Shown: piece after piece, positions 52,827 through 61,874 of the stretch
How the letters are laid out: each line of letters opens with the position of its first letter
Position numbering within the stretch: the first letter of the stretch is position 1
DNA from: Actinomycetota bacterium
GTDB lineage: Bacteria > Actinomycetota > Actinomycetes > Mycobacteriales > HKI-0501
Reading direction: 5' to 3'
Length of the DNA stretch: 64,000 bases
Assembly (NCBI GenBank): GCA_030840805.1
Contig: JAVEDU010000055.1
Location: 62,001-126,000 of the forward strand
The notes under the pieces: generated by a model
The model's input: the letters and a program-made list of their open reading frames with translations, nothing else
What the model was told of the DNA's origin: nothing
The model's database searches: none
Translations under genes and position numbers: made by a program

Positions 52827-54076
52827 CGGTCCGCCACCAGTCCGTGGAGGAGCAGCTCGCCGAACTGCAGCCCGATCGAGTCCGCCGACAGCCGCCCACC
52901 CGGGCGGTACCAGCGGTACGTGGAGTTCAGCATGCCGAGGATCGCCAGCGTCTCGACGCGGTCGTCGGTCACCCGCAGCTCCCCGGCCTCACCGGCCCGC
53001 CGCAGCAGGTCCTGGATGCCCGCGGTGTAGACGTCGCGACGCCGCACGACCGTCGCCATCGGCTCGGGGTCGAGGTACTTCAGCTCCTCGCTGACGACCG
53101 CCATCGAGTGGTGGTAGCTGTGCAGGATCCGGAAGTGGGCGACCACCATGCGGGCGAGCGCCTGCGCCGCCGTGCCGGGCTCCGCGAAGATCGCCGACTG
53201 CATGGTGATGCCCTCCTCCACCACCGCGCTCTGGATCGAGAACAACACCTCCGCCTTGTGGCCGACGTGGTAGAACAACGCGCCCTTGGTCAGCCCGGCG
53301 GCTTCGGCCAGCTCCCGCGTCGCCGTGCCGTGGTAACCCTTGGTGCTGAACAGTTCGGTGGCCGCGGCCGTGATCCGGGCCATCGGCTCGTCGGGGTCCT
53401 TGACCGGCGCCACGATGGGCACGCCGGTGAGCCACTCGGCCGGGTCACCGGCGGAGGCGCCGGGCGGCAGCAGGCCGTGGAGGAACAGATCGCTGACCAC
53501 GCGCGCGATCGCCTCGGGCCGGGAGTTCCGGCGCGGCCGGTACCAGCGGTACATCTCGGTCAGCGCGCCCAGCACGCCCTGCGCGAGCAGCCGGGCGTCT
53601 CCGCGCACGAACACACCGGAGTCCATGCCGTCGGTGAGGATGTCCCGCAGCACCGCCTCGTAGGTGTCGCGGCGCCGGGAGATCTCCAGCTTCTTGTCGT
53701 CCGGGAGATGCTTGCGCTCCTCCATGAAGACGCGGATCTCCTGGGTGTGATTGACCACCACGTCCACGTGCGTGCGGAGCATGTGCTCGAAGCGCTCCAC
53801 CGCGGTGCCGTTCCCGGTGACCTCCTCGAAGACGGTGCGGTTGAGGAACCGGTCGTGGATCTCGAAGAGGATCTGCTCCTTGCTGGCCATGTACCGGTAC
53901 AGCGTCCGCTTCGTCACGCCGGCCACGTCCGCGATGTCGTCGGTCGTGGTGCCGTGGAAGCCCCGCTCGTCGAACAGGCCGGTGGCGGCGTCGAGGATCG
54001 CGCGCCGCCGCGTCTCCTCGGCGATCGCCCGCCGTGACGGCGGCGGCGACTGCCCGGCCGCGCCCAGAGTGGTCAC
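52823..54076 (-). CDS. tandem TetR-TetR transcriptional regulator
   Basis: 417 residues made of two complete TetR units. The first HTH (residues about 15-65) reads RRAILDAATGLFDERGFHGTTTDDIADVAGVTKRTLYRYMASKEQILFEI, the second (about 210-260) ARITAAATELFSTKGYHGTATRELAEAAGLTKGALFYHVGHKAEVLFSI. Both ligand domains end similarly (EMYRWYRPRR...FLHGLL and STYRWYRPGG...LLHGLV), showing internal duplication. It would act as a monomeric pseudo-dimer or a dimer with four HTHs. GTG 54076 follows AGGACGG. Probable repressor of the operon via 62695-62712. Confidence 0.92.
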   Translation of the reverse strand: MTTLGAAGQSPPPSRRAIAEETRRRAILDAATGLFDERGFHGTTTDDIADVAGVTKRTLYRYMASKEQILFEIHDRFLNRTVFEEVTGNGTAVERFEHMLRTHVDVVVNHTQEIRVFMEERKHLPDDKKLEISRRRDTYEAVLRDILTDGMDSGVFVRGDARLLAQGVLGALTEMYRWYRPRRNSRPEAIARVVSDLFLHGLLPPGASAGDPAEWLTGVPIVAPVKDPDEPMARITAAATELFSTKGYHGTATRELAEAAGLTKGALFYHVGHKAEVLFSIQSAVVEEGITMQSAIFAEPGTAAQALARMVVAHFRILHSYHHSMAVVSEELKYLDPEPMATVVRRRDVYTAGIQDLLRRAGEAGELRVTDDRVETLAILGMLNSTYRWYRPGGRLSADSIGLQFGELLLHGLVADR

Positions 54077-54095
54077 GGTGTCCGTCCTATCACGA

Positions 54096-54494
54096 TCAAC
54101 GGACAAGGAAGCTCCCGATGCCGACCGCCACCAGGGTGCCCTCGGTGGTGGTCACCTCGGCCCGGGTGGTGACGACGGACCGCCCGGCGCGCACGACCAC
54201 GGCCTCGCAGGCGAGGTCGGAGTCCACCACCGGGCGCAGGTACTGGACGTGCAGGTCGACCGTCGGCGCCAACCGCGGATGGATCGACGACGTGACGGCC
54301 CACGCCATCGCGACGTCGATCAGGGTGGCGATGACGCCACCCTGGAGCACGCCCAGGTGCTGACGGTGCTCCGCACGGAACGGCAGGCACACCACCGCGG
54401 ACCCGTCGCCGCACCGGTCCAGCGACATGCCGAGGTGGGCGGGCAGCAGGCCGGGGGCGAACGCCTCGGCCTGCATCTCCTCCATCGTCGTCAC
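54096..54494 (-). CDS. PaaI-type hotdog-fold thioesterase
   Basis: 132 residues. HLGVLQGGVIATLIDVAMAWAVTSSIHP contains the hotdog helix with the expected catalytic acid in DVAMAW, and VDLHVQYLRPV is the following strand. Probably hydrolyses an acyl- or aryl-CoA made by the neighbouring synthetase, relieving CoA trapping. GTG start overlaps the synthetase stop by 4 bp; 19 bp to the TetR gene. Confidence 0.92.
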   Translation of the reverse strand: MTTMEEMQAEAFAPGLLPAHLGMSLDRCGDGSAVVCLPFRAEHRQHLGVLQGGVIATLIDVAMAWAVTSSIHPRLAPTVDLHVQYLRPVVDSDLACEAVVVRAGRSVVTTRAEVTTTEGTLVAVGIGSFLVR

Positions 54495-56062
54495 GCCTGG
54501 GCCTCGAGGAAGAGCTTCCGGAGGACGTACCGCTGGATCTTGCCGCTGGCCGTCATCGGGAAGCCCTCGACGATGCGGACGTGGCGGGGAGCCTTGAACC
54601 GGGCCAGGTGGCCGCGGACGAACTCCCGCAGTTCCTCGGGCTGCGCGGTGGCACCCGGCAGGAGCTGCACGTACGCGACGCCGATCTCTTCGAGCCGGGC
54701 GTCGGGCACGCCGACGACCGCGGCCATCGCGACCGCCGGGTGGCGCATCAGTGCGGACTCGACCTCGATCGGGTCGACGTTCTCGCCGCCGATCTTGTAC
54801 ATGTCCTTGATCCGGCCGCCGTACCGGACGTACCCGTCCTCGGTCAGCGCGGCGAGGTCGCCGGTGCGGAACCAGCCGTCGTCGTCCAGGACGGCCGCGG
54901 TGGCCTCCTGCTTCTTGTAGTAGCCGAGCATCACCGGGTGGCCCCGGACGACCAGCTCGCCGCTGTCCCCCACCGGTACCGTCGCGCCGTCCGCCCCGAC
55001 GATCTTCACCTCGAACCCGGGCAGGGGGTACCCCACCGTGTCGCCGCGCCGCTCGAACGGGTCCTCGATGCCGGCGAGCGTGGTGATCGACGTCGTCTCG
55101 GTCATGCCGTACACATTGATGGCCGGGCCGATCTTCTCGGACACCAGCCGGATCAGGTCACCGGTGCCCGGGACGAGACACAGCCGCACCCGGGACAGGT
55201 CCCGGGTCGGGAACGTCGGGTGCTGCAGCTGGTCGTAGTACATGGTGGCGACGCCGTACATCACGGTCGCCCGCTCGCGCTCGACCAGCTCCAGCGTGTG
55301 TGCCACGTCGTACGTCCGCACCAGCACGATCGAGCCGCCGGCGTACAGGAAGCTCAGCACCGCCGCGGCGCCGAAGACGTGGAACAGCGGCAGGTACAGC
55401 ACGAGCGTGTCGTCCGAGGCGAGGCGCATCCGGTCGGCGGCGTCGCACATGTTCCGGATGACCTTGTGCGAGTGCATCGCGCCCTTGGGGAACCCGGTGG
55501 TGCCCGAGGTGTAGAGCATCAGCACGACGTCGTCGGCGTCCACGGTGGACAGGCGGGCGACCAGATCGGCCTCGGGGGTCTCACCGGCCCGCGCGAGCAG
55601 CTCCTCCAGCGGCATCGCCCCGGCCGGGCAGTCGTCACCGACCACGATGACGGTGTGGGCGCTGACCCGGTCGTCGGCGAGCACCACGAGGGCGTCCACA
55701 CCGAGGTCACGGTCCCGGATCCGGCCACCGGCGATCAGCACCGCCGAGTCGGACTGGCCCACCACGTAGGCGGCCTCGTCCACGGTCAGGCCGGTGTTGA
55801 CCGGAACCAGCACCGCGCCGATCCGCGCCGTCGCGAGGTAGAGGCAGACCCACTCCAGTCGGTTCCCCATCCAGAGCGAGATGCGGTCCCCGGGCGCGAT
55901 GCCGAGCGCCATCAGGGCCCGGCCGTAACGGTCGACCTCCGCGGACAGCTCGCGGAAGGTCAGCCGCCGCTCACCGTCCACATAGGCCTCGCGGTCCCCG
56001 AAACGTCCGACCGCCCGCTCCAGCAGGTCCCCGATGGTCACTCCGGCGGTGTCCTGCGACAT
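54491..56062 (-). CDS. acyl-CoA synthetase (AMP-forming)
   Basis: 523 residues. Adenylation motifs: LMLYTSGTTGFPKGAMHSHK (A3), NVYGMTETTSITTLAG (A5), DGWFRTGDLAALTEDGYVRYGGRIKDMYKIGGENVDPIEVE (A7-A8), and TASGKIQRYVLRKLF (A10 with Lys). Fits long- or aromatic-acid CoA ligases. ATG at 56062 follows GGGGGGAGGGG. It should activate the acid imported by the Liv-type transporter encoded upstream. Confidence 0.95.
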   Translation of the reverse strand: MSQDTAGVTIGDLLERAVGRFGDREAYVDGERRLTFRELSAEVDRYGRALMALGIAPGDRISLWMGNRLEWVCLYLATARIGAVLVPVNTGLTVDEAAYVVGQSDSAVLIAGGRIRDRDLGVDALVVLADDRVSAHTVIVVGDDCPAGAMPLEELLARAGETPEADLVARLSTVDADDVVLMLYTSGTTGFPKGAMHSHKVIRNMCDAADRMRLASDDTLVLYLPLFHVFGAAAVLSFLYAGGSIVLVRTYDVAHTLELVERERATVMYGVATMYYDQLQHPTFPTRDLSRVRLCLVPGTGDLIRLVSEKIGPAINVYGMTETTSITTLAGIEDPFERRGDTVGYPLPGFEVKIVGADGATVPVGDSGELVVRGHPVMLGYYKKQEATAAVLDDDGWFRTGDLAALTEDGYVRYGGRIKDMYKIGGENVDPIEVESALMRHPAVAMAAVVGVPDARLEEIGVAYVQLLPGATAQPEELREFVRGHLARFKAPRHVRIVEGFPMTASGKIQRYVLRKLFLEAQA

Positions 56063-56097
56063 CGCCCCTCCCCCCGTAGAGCCCGGCACACCGGTCG

Positions 56098-57072
56098 TCA
56101 CCGCGAGAACCTCGCGATGACGGACCCGAACGACCTGATGCTGGCGAGCACGTCCTCCTGCGCCAGCCCCGGCCACTGCATCCGCAGACCGAGGAAGGAC
56201 GTGCCCACCTCGGTGCGGTACCGCTCGACCTGCTCGGCACATCGGTCGACGTCACCGAGCACGAACGAGTCCCGCGCCATGTCGTCGAACGAGCCGACCT
56301 CGTGACCCCACCGGGCGTACGCCGCGTACTTCGTCTCCAGCGCCGGCCGGGCGATCCGCACGGCGTCGTCGTAGCTCGCCCCGCAGTACGCCTCCCGCAG
56401 GATCGGGAACAGCTTGTCCTCCGCGCGCACCCCCTCGGGCAGTGCGTCCCGGTACCACTGCTGGCGCTCGGCGATCGTGCCGATCGGCAGCTCCGGCGAC
56501 ACCAGCCACTCGTCCCCGATGCGGGCGGCCTGGGCGACCCCCTTCGGGCCGGTGGCCCCGATCCAGAACGGGGTGGCCTCCCGGTTCGCGGGAAGCAGCC
56601 GGGCCCGGGCCTCGTTCAGCTCCACGCCGTTGCCGCTGTACGTCACGGGCTTGCCGCTCCACAGTCGACGGAGCAGGTCCACCGTCTCGGCGAGCCGCAC
56701 GGCCCGCTCCTTGCGCGGTACGCCGAGGGCCGCGAACTCCTCCTCGCGGTAGCCGGCGCCCGCGCCGACGATCAGCCGGCCACCACAGAGCACGTCCAGC
56801 GTGGCGAGCTCCTCCGCCAGCAGCACCGGCGGGTACATCGGGGCGAGCAGCACGGCCGTGCCGAGGGACATGCCCTCGGCCTCCGCGGCGACCCGGGACA
56901 GGAACGGGATCGGCTGGAGGAACTGGAAGTCCGCGAGGAAGTGCTGGGTCACCCAGATCGAGGTGAACCCGGCCTCCCGGGCGGTCCGCACCTGCTCCAG
57001 CGCCTGCCCGAGCTGCGCGTGGGGGTCCTCGCCCTCCAGGAACTGACCCGCCAGCAGGTACCCGAACTTCAT
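56098..57072 (-). CDS. LLM-class flavin-dependent oxidoreductase
   Basis: 324 residues, luciferase-like monooxygenase fold: MKFGYLLAGQFLEGEDPHAQLGQALEQVRTAREAGFTSIWVTQHF, ATLDVLCGGRLIVGAGAGYREEEFAALGV, ATPFWIGATGPKGVAQAARIGDEWLVSPE. Uses FMN or F420; which is uncertain. ATG at 57072 preferred over 57075, since AGAGGAG is then at proper distance; the start overlaps the SDR stop. In this operon it could oxygenate or reduce the CoA-activated substrate. Confidence 0.93.
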   Translation of the reverse strand: MKFGYLLAGQFLEGEDPHAQLGQALEQVRTAREAGFTSIWVTQHFLADFQFLQPIPFLSRVAAEAEGMSLGTAVLLAPMYPPVLLAEELATLDVLCGGRLIVGAGAGYREEEFAALGVPRKERAVRLAETVDLLRRLWSGKPVTYSGNGVELNEARARLLPANREATPFWIGATGPKGVAQAARIGDEWLVSPELPIGTIAERQQWYRDALPEGVRAEDKLFPILREAYCGASYDDAVRIARPALETKYAAYARWGHEVGSFDDMARDSFVLGDVDRCAEQVERYRTEVGTSFLGLRMQWPGLAQEDVLASIRSFGSVIARFSR

Positions 57073-57890
57073 CATGACTCCTCTCGCTGCGGGACGCGCA
57101 GCGTGGCGGGCCCCCCGGTCGTGCGCTCGATCGCGCCGAGCACACCCTGCATCTGGCCCGCGGCGGTGAAGCCGCCGTCGACCGCGATCTCCGCGCCGTT
57201 GATGTAGCTGGAACCGTCCGAGCACAGGAAGGCGACCAGTGCCGCCACCTCCTCGGCCCGGCCTCCCCGGCCGAGCGGGGTGATGCTCGCGAACGCGTCG
57301 AGCATCGCCGACGGGGCGTCGCCGAGCATCGGCGTCTCGATCAGTCCGGGGTGGACGGAGTTGACCCGGATTCCGGCGGGCCCGAGCTCCAGCGCGCCCA
57401 CCTTCGTCAGGCCGCGCAGGGCCCACTTGCTCGCGGAGTACGCCGAGGCGGAGTACGCGGTCAGTCCGGCGATGGACGAGACGTTGACGATCGAGCCCCC
57501 GCCCGCGCGCCGCATCGACGGCACACAGGCCCGCATCCCCAGCAGCGGGCCGGTGAGGTTGACGTCGAGCACCCGGTTCCAGTCGCCGAGGTCGATGTCC
57601 ATCAGACCGACACGGTGGCTCACGCCGGCGTTGTTCACCAGCGCGCGCACCGGGCCGAACCGGCTCTCCGCGAGCTCCACCGTCCGGGCCCAGTCCGGCT
57701 CGGACGTGACGTCGAGGTGGACGTAGAGCGCGTTGTCCCCCAGCTCGGCGGCGAGCGCCTCGCCCGCGTCGTCCAGGACGTCGGCGAGGACCACCGAGGC
57801 GCCCTGGTCGACGAGCAACCGCGCCTCGGCGGCGCCCTGGCCGCGCGAAGCCCCGGTCACGATCACCGTGTTGTCCACTGTGGATCCCAT
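57072..57890 (-). CDS. short-chain dehydrogenase/reductase
   Basis: 272 residues, classical SDR: TGASRGQG (TGxxxGxG) near residue 13, NNAGV, VNVSSIAG with catalytic Ser, and YSASK with catalytic Tyr and Lys; C-terminal SSYINGAEIAVDGGFTAAG. NAD(H) preferred is suggested by Asp in VVLADVLD. ATG at 57890 overlaps the transporter stop (ATGA). Likely oxidises a hydroxyacyl intermediate of the pathway. Confidence 0.94.
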   Translation of the reverse strand: MGSTVDNTVIVTGASRGQGAAEARLLVDQGASVVLADVLDDAGEALAAELGDNALYVHLDVTSEPDWARTVELAESRFGPVRALVNNAGVSHRVGLMDIDLGDWNRVLDVNLTGPLLGMRACVPSMRRAGGGSIVNVSSIAGLTAYSASAYSASKWALRGLTKVGALELGPAGIRVNSVHPGLIETPMLGDAPSAMLDAFASITPLGRGGRAEEVAALVAFLCSDGSSYINGAEIAVDGGFTAAGQMQGVLGAIERTTGGPATLRVPQREES

Positions 57891-59623
57891 CAGGTTCCGA
57901 AGTACATGGCGGCCAGCTCGCGGTCCCCGGTGATCTCCGCGGTCGGGCCCTCCTTGACGAGCGCGCCGTCGGCGAGGAACACGACCCAGGAGCACACGTT
58001 CCGGATCACGTCGAGGCTGTGCTCCACGAGGCAGATCGTGGCGCCCTGTGCGACGGTGTCCCGCAGCAACGCCAGGATGCGCTCCCGCCCGGCGGCGTCC
58101 AGCCCGGACATCGGCTCGTCCAGCAGGTAGCAGTCGGCCTTCGTGGCGAGCAGCCGTCCCATCATCAGGAGCTTCTGCTCGGCGTACGACATGTCCCCGG
58201 CCAGTGTCTCGGCGTGGTGCGCGATCCCGAGGTAGGCGAGCATCTCGTCGGCCCGCGCCACCCGCTCCCGCTCGGGAGCGTGCCGGCCACCGAGCACGAC
58301 GCCCGGGGTGAGGATCCGCTCGTCGCCCTTCGGGGTGAGGGCGAGAAGGAGGTTCTCGCGTGCGGTCATGCCGTCGAACAGCCGCATCTCCTGGAAGGAG
58401 CGGACGATCCCGTTCCGGGCCCGGGTGTCCAGGGAGGACCGGGTGACGTCGCGGTCACCGAAGTACACCCGCCCGGTGTCGGGCTCCAGCAGGCCGGACA
58501 GGAGGTTGAACAGCGTGGTCTTCCCCGCGCCGTTCGGCCCGACGAGACCGGTGATGCTGCCCGGCCGCAGGGTCAGCGTGACGCCGTCCACGGCCTTGAG
58601 GCCGCCGAACGAGATCGACACGTTCTCACACCGCAGCGCGTCACCGCCGGCCCGCTCGACCACCGGCGCACCGGCCACCTCGGGCACGAGGACCGGCGCC
58701 TCGTCCCGCTGTCGCGGTACCGGCGCGGCGGCCGGGGCCACCGCGGGCGCCGAGGTCTCCCGGCGCCGGCGGCCCGCGATGCCCTGCGGCCGGAACAGCA
58801 GGAACGCGAGCAGCAACAACGAGAACACAAAGCCCTTGACGGCGCCGACGAGCGTGTCCGGCAAGTCGAGGTAGGTGAGCGACTCCGGGATCAGGAGCAC
58901 CACCGCGGCGCCCACGAACGGTCCCCACCAGACGGCGAGCCCGCCGATGATCGTCAGTGACAGCACCTCGATCGAGCGGTCGAGGCCGAAGTCCGCGGTG
59001 CTGATGTACCGCACCTGCACGGCGAACAGGGCGCCGGCGACCCCGGCCAGCGCCGACGACAGCGCGAACGCCTTGATCTTCGCCATCGGGGTGGCCTTGC
59101 CGAGCGAGCGCGCCGCGAGCTCGTCCTCGCGCAGCGCCTTCAGCGAACGGCCGAACGGCGAGCGGACGATGCCCCGCAGCGCCACCGCGATCAACAGGCA
59201 GAGCACGACCGCGAGACCCGCGACCTGCTCGGGCGTGACCAGTACCCCACCGAAGATGTCCGGCCGGGGGATGCCGATCAGGCCGCCCGCGCCGCCGGTC
59301 ATGGCGGTGTTCCGGATGATCTCGATCGCCCCGACCTGGAAGGCCAGCGTGAGGATCACCAGATACACGTCGGTGACCCGGCGAGCCGCGATCCCCAGGG
59401 CCATGCTGACCACCGCACACGCGCCGGCCGCGGCCAGCGCGGCCGGGATGAAGCTCCAGCCCGCATCCCGCATCAGCAGGCCGGTGGTATACGCGCCGAG
59501 GCCGAAGAAGGCGCCGTGGGCGATGGAGAACAGCCCGGCGTTGCCCATCAGCAGGTTGAAGGACATCCCGAGGATGACGAAGATCGCCAGCAGCGCGATC
59601 AGGTTGCTCAGATAGAAGGCCAT
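57890..59623 (-). CDS. fused Liv-type ABC permease and ATPase (LivM-LivG)
   Basis: 577 residues. Residues 1-300 are a LivM permease (MSFNLLMGNAGLFSIAHGAFFGLGAY; ALREDELAARSLGKATPMAKIKAFALSSALAGVAGAL), a Pro/Ala linker follows, then LivG ATPase from about 330 (Walker A GPNGAGKTT, signature here MSYAEQKLLMMGRLLA, Walker B CYLLDEPMSGLD, LVEHSLDVIRNVC). The fusion replaces two genes found separately in E. coli. The signature LSGG is replaced by MSYAEQ, normal in LivG-type proteins (SYGxQ). Confidence 0.95.
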   Translation of the reverse strand: MAFYLSNLIALLAIFVILGMSFNLLMGNAGLFSIAHGAFFGLGAYTTGLLMRDAGWSFIPAALAAAGACAVVSMALGIAARRVTDVYLVILTLAFQVGAIEIIRNTAMTGGAGGLIGIPRPDIFGGVLVTPEQVAGLAVVLCLLIAVALRGIVRSPFGRSLKALREDELAARSLGKATPMAKIKAFALSSALAGVAGALFAVQVRYISTADFGLDRSIEVLSLTIIGGLAVWWGPFVGAAVVLLIPESLTYLDLPDTLVGAVKGFVFSLLLLAFLLFRPQGIAGRRRRETSAPAVAPAAAPVPRQRDEAPVLVPEVAGAPVVERAGGDALRCENVSISFGGLKAVDGVTLTLRPGSITGLVGPNGAGKTTLFNLLSGLLEPDTGRVYFGDRDVTRSSLDTRARNGIVRSFQEMRLFDGMTARENLLLALTPKGDERILTPGVVLGGRHAPERERVARADEMLAYLGIAHHAETLAGDMSYAEQKLLMMGRLLATKADCYLLDEPMSGLDAAGRERILALLRDTVAQGATICLVEHSLDVIRNVCSWVVFLADGALVKEGPTAEITGDRELAAMYFGT

Positions 59624-59663
59624 GCTGACGCGGTCCCTTCTGCGACGACAGCGGAGATCCGGG

Positions 59664-60545
59664 TCATGCCGACCGCAGTCTGCTGCGGGTCAGCCCGTTG
59701 GGCCGGACGACGACGAACAGGAAGAGGACCGCGAACAGGGTGAACTCGGCCCAGTGCGTCGGGAGCTTGTAGACGGCCAGGCTCTCGACGAGTCCGATCA
59801 GGACACCGCCCAGCAGCGCGCCCGGCATGCTGCCGATCCCGCCGATGACCAGGGCGATGACCGCCTTCACGAGCAGGTCGAAACCCATCGACGGCGTGAC
59901 GGGGTTCTGCACGGAGAGCAGGATCGCGGGCAGTCCCGCGACGACCGAGCCGGCGAGGAACACCCAGACGTACGTGTGCTGGAGCCGGATGCCGAGCGTC
60001 TCTGCGCGCTGCGGGTTGTCCCCGACGGCGCGGAACGACAGCCCGACGGCGGTCTTCGTCTGCAGGAGGTACAGCCCGACGAAGGCGACGAGGCTGGCCG
60101 CGATCACGAGCACGTCGAACGTGCGGATCAGCAGCGGGCCGAACGAGACGCTCCAGGACATGAACTCCGAGGGCGGCGTCGGCTTCGGGTCGGTGCCGAA
60201 CAGCAGGACCAGGAAGTTCTGGCCGAGGGTCAGCACCGCCAGCGAGGCCACGAGGAACGTCATCTCTCCCGCCTTGCGGCGGCGCAGCGGCCGGTAGATG
60301 CCGAGCTCGATCAGCACCCCGATCGCGCCGGCGACCACGAGGGTGAGCGCCGCGGCGAGCACCGGATGGACATCCTGGCCCTGGAACAGCCACCAGAACG
60401 TGTACGCGGAACCGACGAGCGTGAAGCCGTGGGCGAAGTGCAGCACGCCGGTCGTCGAGACGATCAGGCTCATGCCGTAGGCGAACAGGCCGTACAGCAG
60501 GCCGATGATCGCACCGTTCTTGGCGAGCTGGAGGAGCAGGTCCAT
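59664..60545 (-). CDS. livH: branched-chain amino acid-type ABC permease LivH
   Basis: 293 residues, eight or so helices. GLLYGLFAYGMSLIVSTTGVLHFAHGFTLVGSAYTFWWLF, GLSFRAVGDNPQRAETLGIRLQHTYVWVFLAGSVVAGLPAIL and VKAVIALVIGGIGSMPGALLGGVLIGLVESL are standard LivH segments. ATG at 60545 follows GAGGA. Partner of the LivM-LivG fusion encoded 40 bp downstream. The substrate is probably a carboxylate, not necessarily a branched-chain amino acid. Confidence 0.95.
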   Translation of the reverse strand: MDLLLQLAKNGAIIGLLYGLFAYGMSLIVSTTGVLHFAHGFTLVGSAYTFWWLFQGQDVHPVLAAALTLVVAGAIGVLIELGIYRPLRRRKAGEMTFLVASLAVLTLGQNFLVLLFGTDPKPTPPSEFMSWSVSFGPLLIRTFDVLVIAASLVAFVGLYLLQTKTAVGLSFRAVGDNPQRAETLGIRLQHTYVWVFLAGSVVAGLPAILLSVQNPVTPSMGFDLLVKAVIALVIGGIGSMPGALLGGVLIGLVESLAVYKLPTHWAEFTLFAVLFLFVVVRPNGLTRSRLRSA

Positions 60546-60609
60546 GGACAATCCTCGGTTCGGGGGCCTCCCGCCCGCCCCACGGGGAGGGGCGGGCGGG
60601 AGGGGTCGG

Positions 60610-61824
60610 CTAGGGCTCGATGGTGGCGATGGCCTTGTCCCGGGCCGGGTTGTCCGCCGTGGTCCCGATCTTCTTGAGGATCACCTGCTTGCGGACGATG
60701 CCGGTGTCGGTGAACTCCGTCGACCGCTGCAGCGGCAGCGGGAAGCTGTCGGTGTCGTCGATGGCCTTGAGGATGTTCTCGCCGGTGACCGGCTTGTCGG
60801 CGGCGCGGATGCCCTTGATCAGCTCGGCGAAGAAGAACGCGCTGTCGTACATGTAGACGTCGTAGGACAGCCCGGCCGGCTCGCGGTTCTTCTCCTTCTT
60901 GAACCGCTCGACCAGCGAGGCGATCTTCGGATCCTCCGGCGAGGTGTTCGCGAGCGTCGTGTAGATCAGGCCGTCCATCGCCGCACCGGAGGCCGTGCGG
61001 ACGGCAACCGCCTCGCCGAGCCCGGCATAGGTCGTCAGCGGGACGGTCGAGCCCTGCTCGCGCAGCGCCTTGAAGATGACCGGCGCCTCACCGAGCAGCG
61101 CGTGGACGTGGATCGTGTCCGGCTTGGCGGCGAGCACCTTGGCGACCTGCGCGGAGGCGTCGACCGCGTCCTGCCGGATCGACTCGGTCGCGACGATCTC
61201 GCCACCGGCCTTCTCGAAGGACTTCTTGTAGACCTCCGCGGCGCCCTGTCCCGTCGCGTTGTCGACGTGGATGATCGCGGCGCGCTTCTTCTTCTCGTGC
61301 TCGGCCATGTAGGTGCTGACCGCGGCGACGTCGTTGGACGCGAGCGGGAAGAAGTTGCGCAGGTTCTCACCGGCGCCCTCGAGCTCCGGGCTGTTCGCGC
61401 CGCTGTTGATCAGCGCGACGCCGACGTCCTTCGAGGCCGGCGCCATCGCCTTGACGACCGCGCTCCACGCGGTGAAGACGACCGGAGCCTGCTCGATCGA
61501 GGCCAGCTTGTTGAACGCCTTGAGGCCGACGTCGGCCGTACCGGCGGTGTCCTCGGTGACGAGGTCGATCTGGAACCCGTCCTTCTTGTACTCCTTGTTG
61601 GCGTCCTCGACGCCGTACTTCACGAACGTGACGAAGTCCTGGCCCAGCGCCGCCTGGCTGCCGGACAGGGCCATCGCGACGCCCATCTTGTACGTGGTCA
61701 CGCCGTCCTTGGTGACGGAGGCGTCCCCGCCCTGGGCGGCACCGCCGCCACATGCCGAGGTACCGAGAACGGCAACCGCCGCCACCGCGACCAGCCACCG
61801 CCGACCGCCTGCTCCGAACTTCAC
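60610..61824 (-). CDS. Liv-type substrate-binding lipoprotein
   Basis: 404 residues. Signal MVKFGAGGRRWLVAVAAVAVLGTSAC ends in a lipobox (Cys26 or so). The mature part follows the type I periplasmic-binding fold of LivJ-like proteins: YKMGVAMALSGSQAALGQDFVTFVKYGVEDAN, GANSPELEGAGENLRNFFPLASNDVAAVSTYMAE. GTG at 61824 follows AGGAGAA. Determines the specificity of the importer; actinomycete homologues in similar operons take aromatic or aliphatic acids. Confidence 0.94.
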   Translation of the reverse strand: MKFGAGGRRWLVAVAAVAVLGTSACGGGAAQGGDASVTKDGVTTYKMGVAMALSGSQAALGQDFVTFVKYGVEDANKEYKKDGFQIDLVTEDTAGTADVGLKAFNKLASIEQAPVVFTAWSAVVKAMAPASKDVGVALINSGANSPELEGAGENLRNFFPLASNDVAAVSTYMAEHEKKKRAAIIHVDNATGQGAAEVYKKSFEKAGGEIVATESIRQDAVDASAQVAKVLAAKPDTIHVHALLGEAPVIFKALREQGSTVPLTTYAGLGEAVAVRTASGAAMDGLIYTTLANTSPEDPKIASLVERFKKEKNREPAGLSYDVYMYDSAFFFAELIKGIRAADKPVTGENILKAIDDTDSFPLPLQRSTEFTDTGIVRKQVILKKIGTTADNPARDKAIATIEP

Positions 61825-61874
61825 GGGTTCTCCTCTCGAGGGGACCGGGCGCAACGAGGCCCGGGTGGTGCGGA

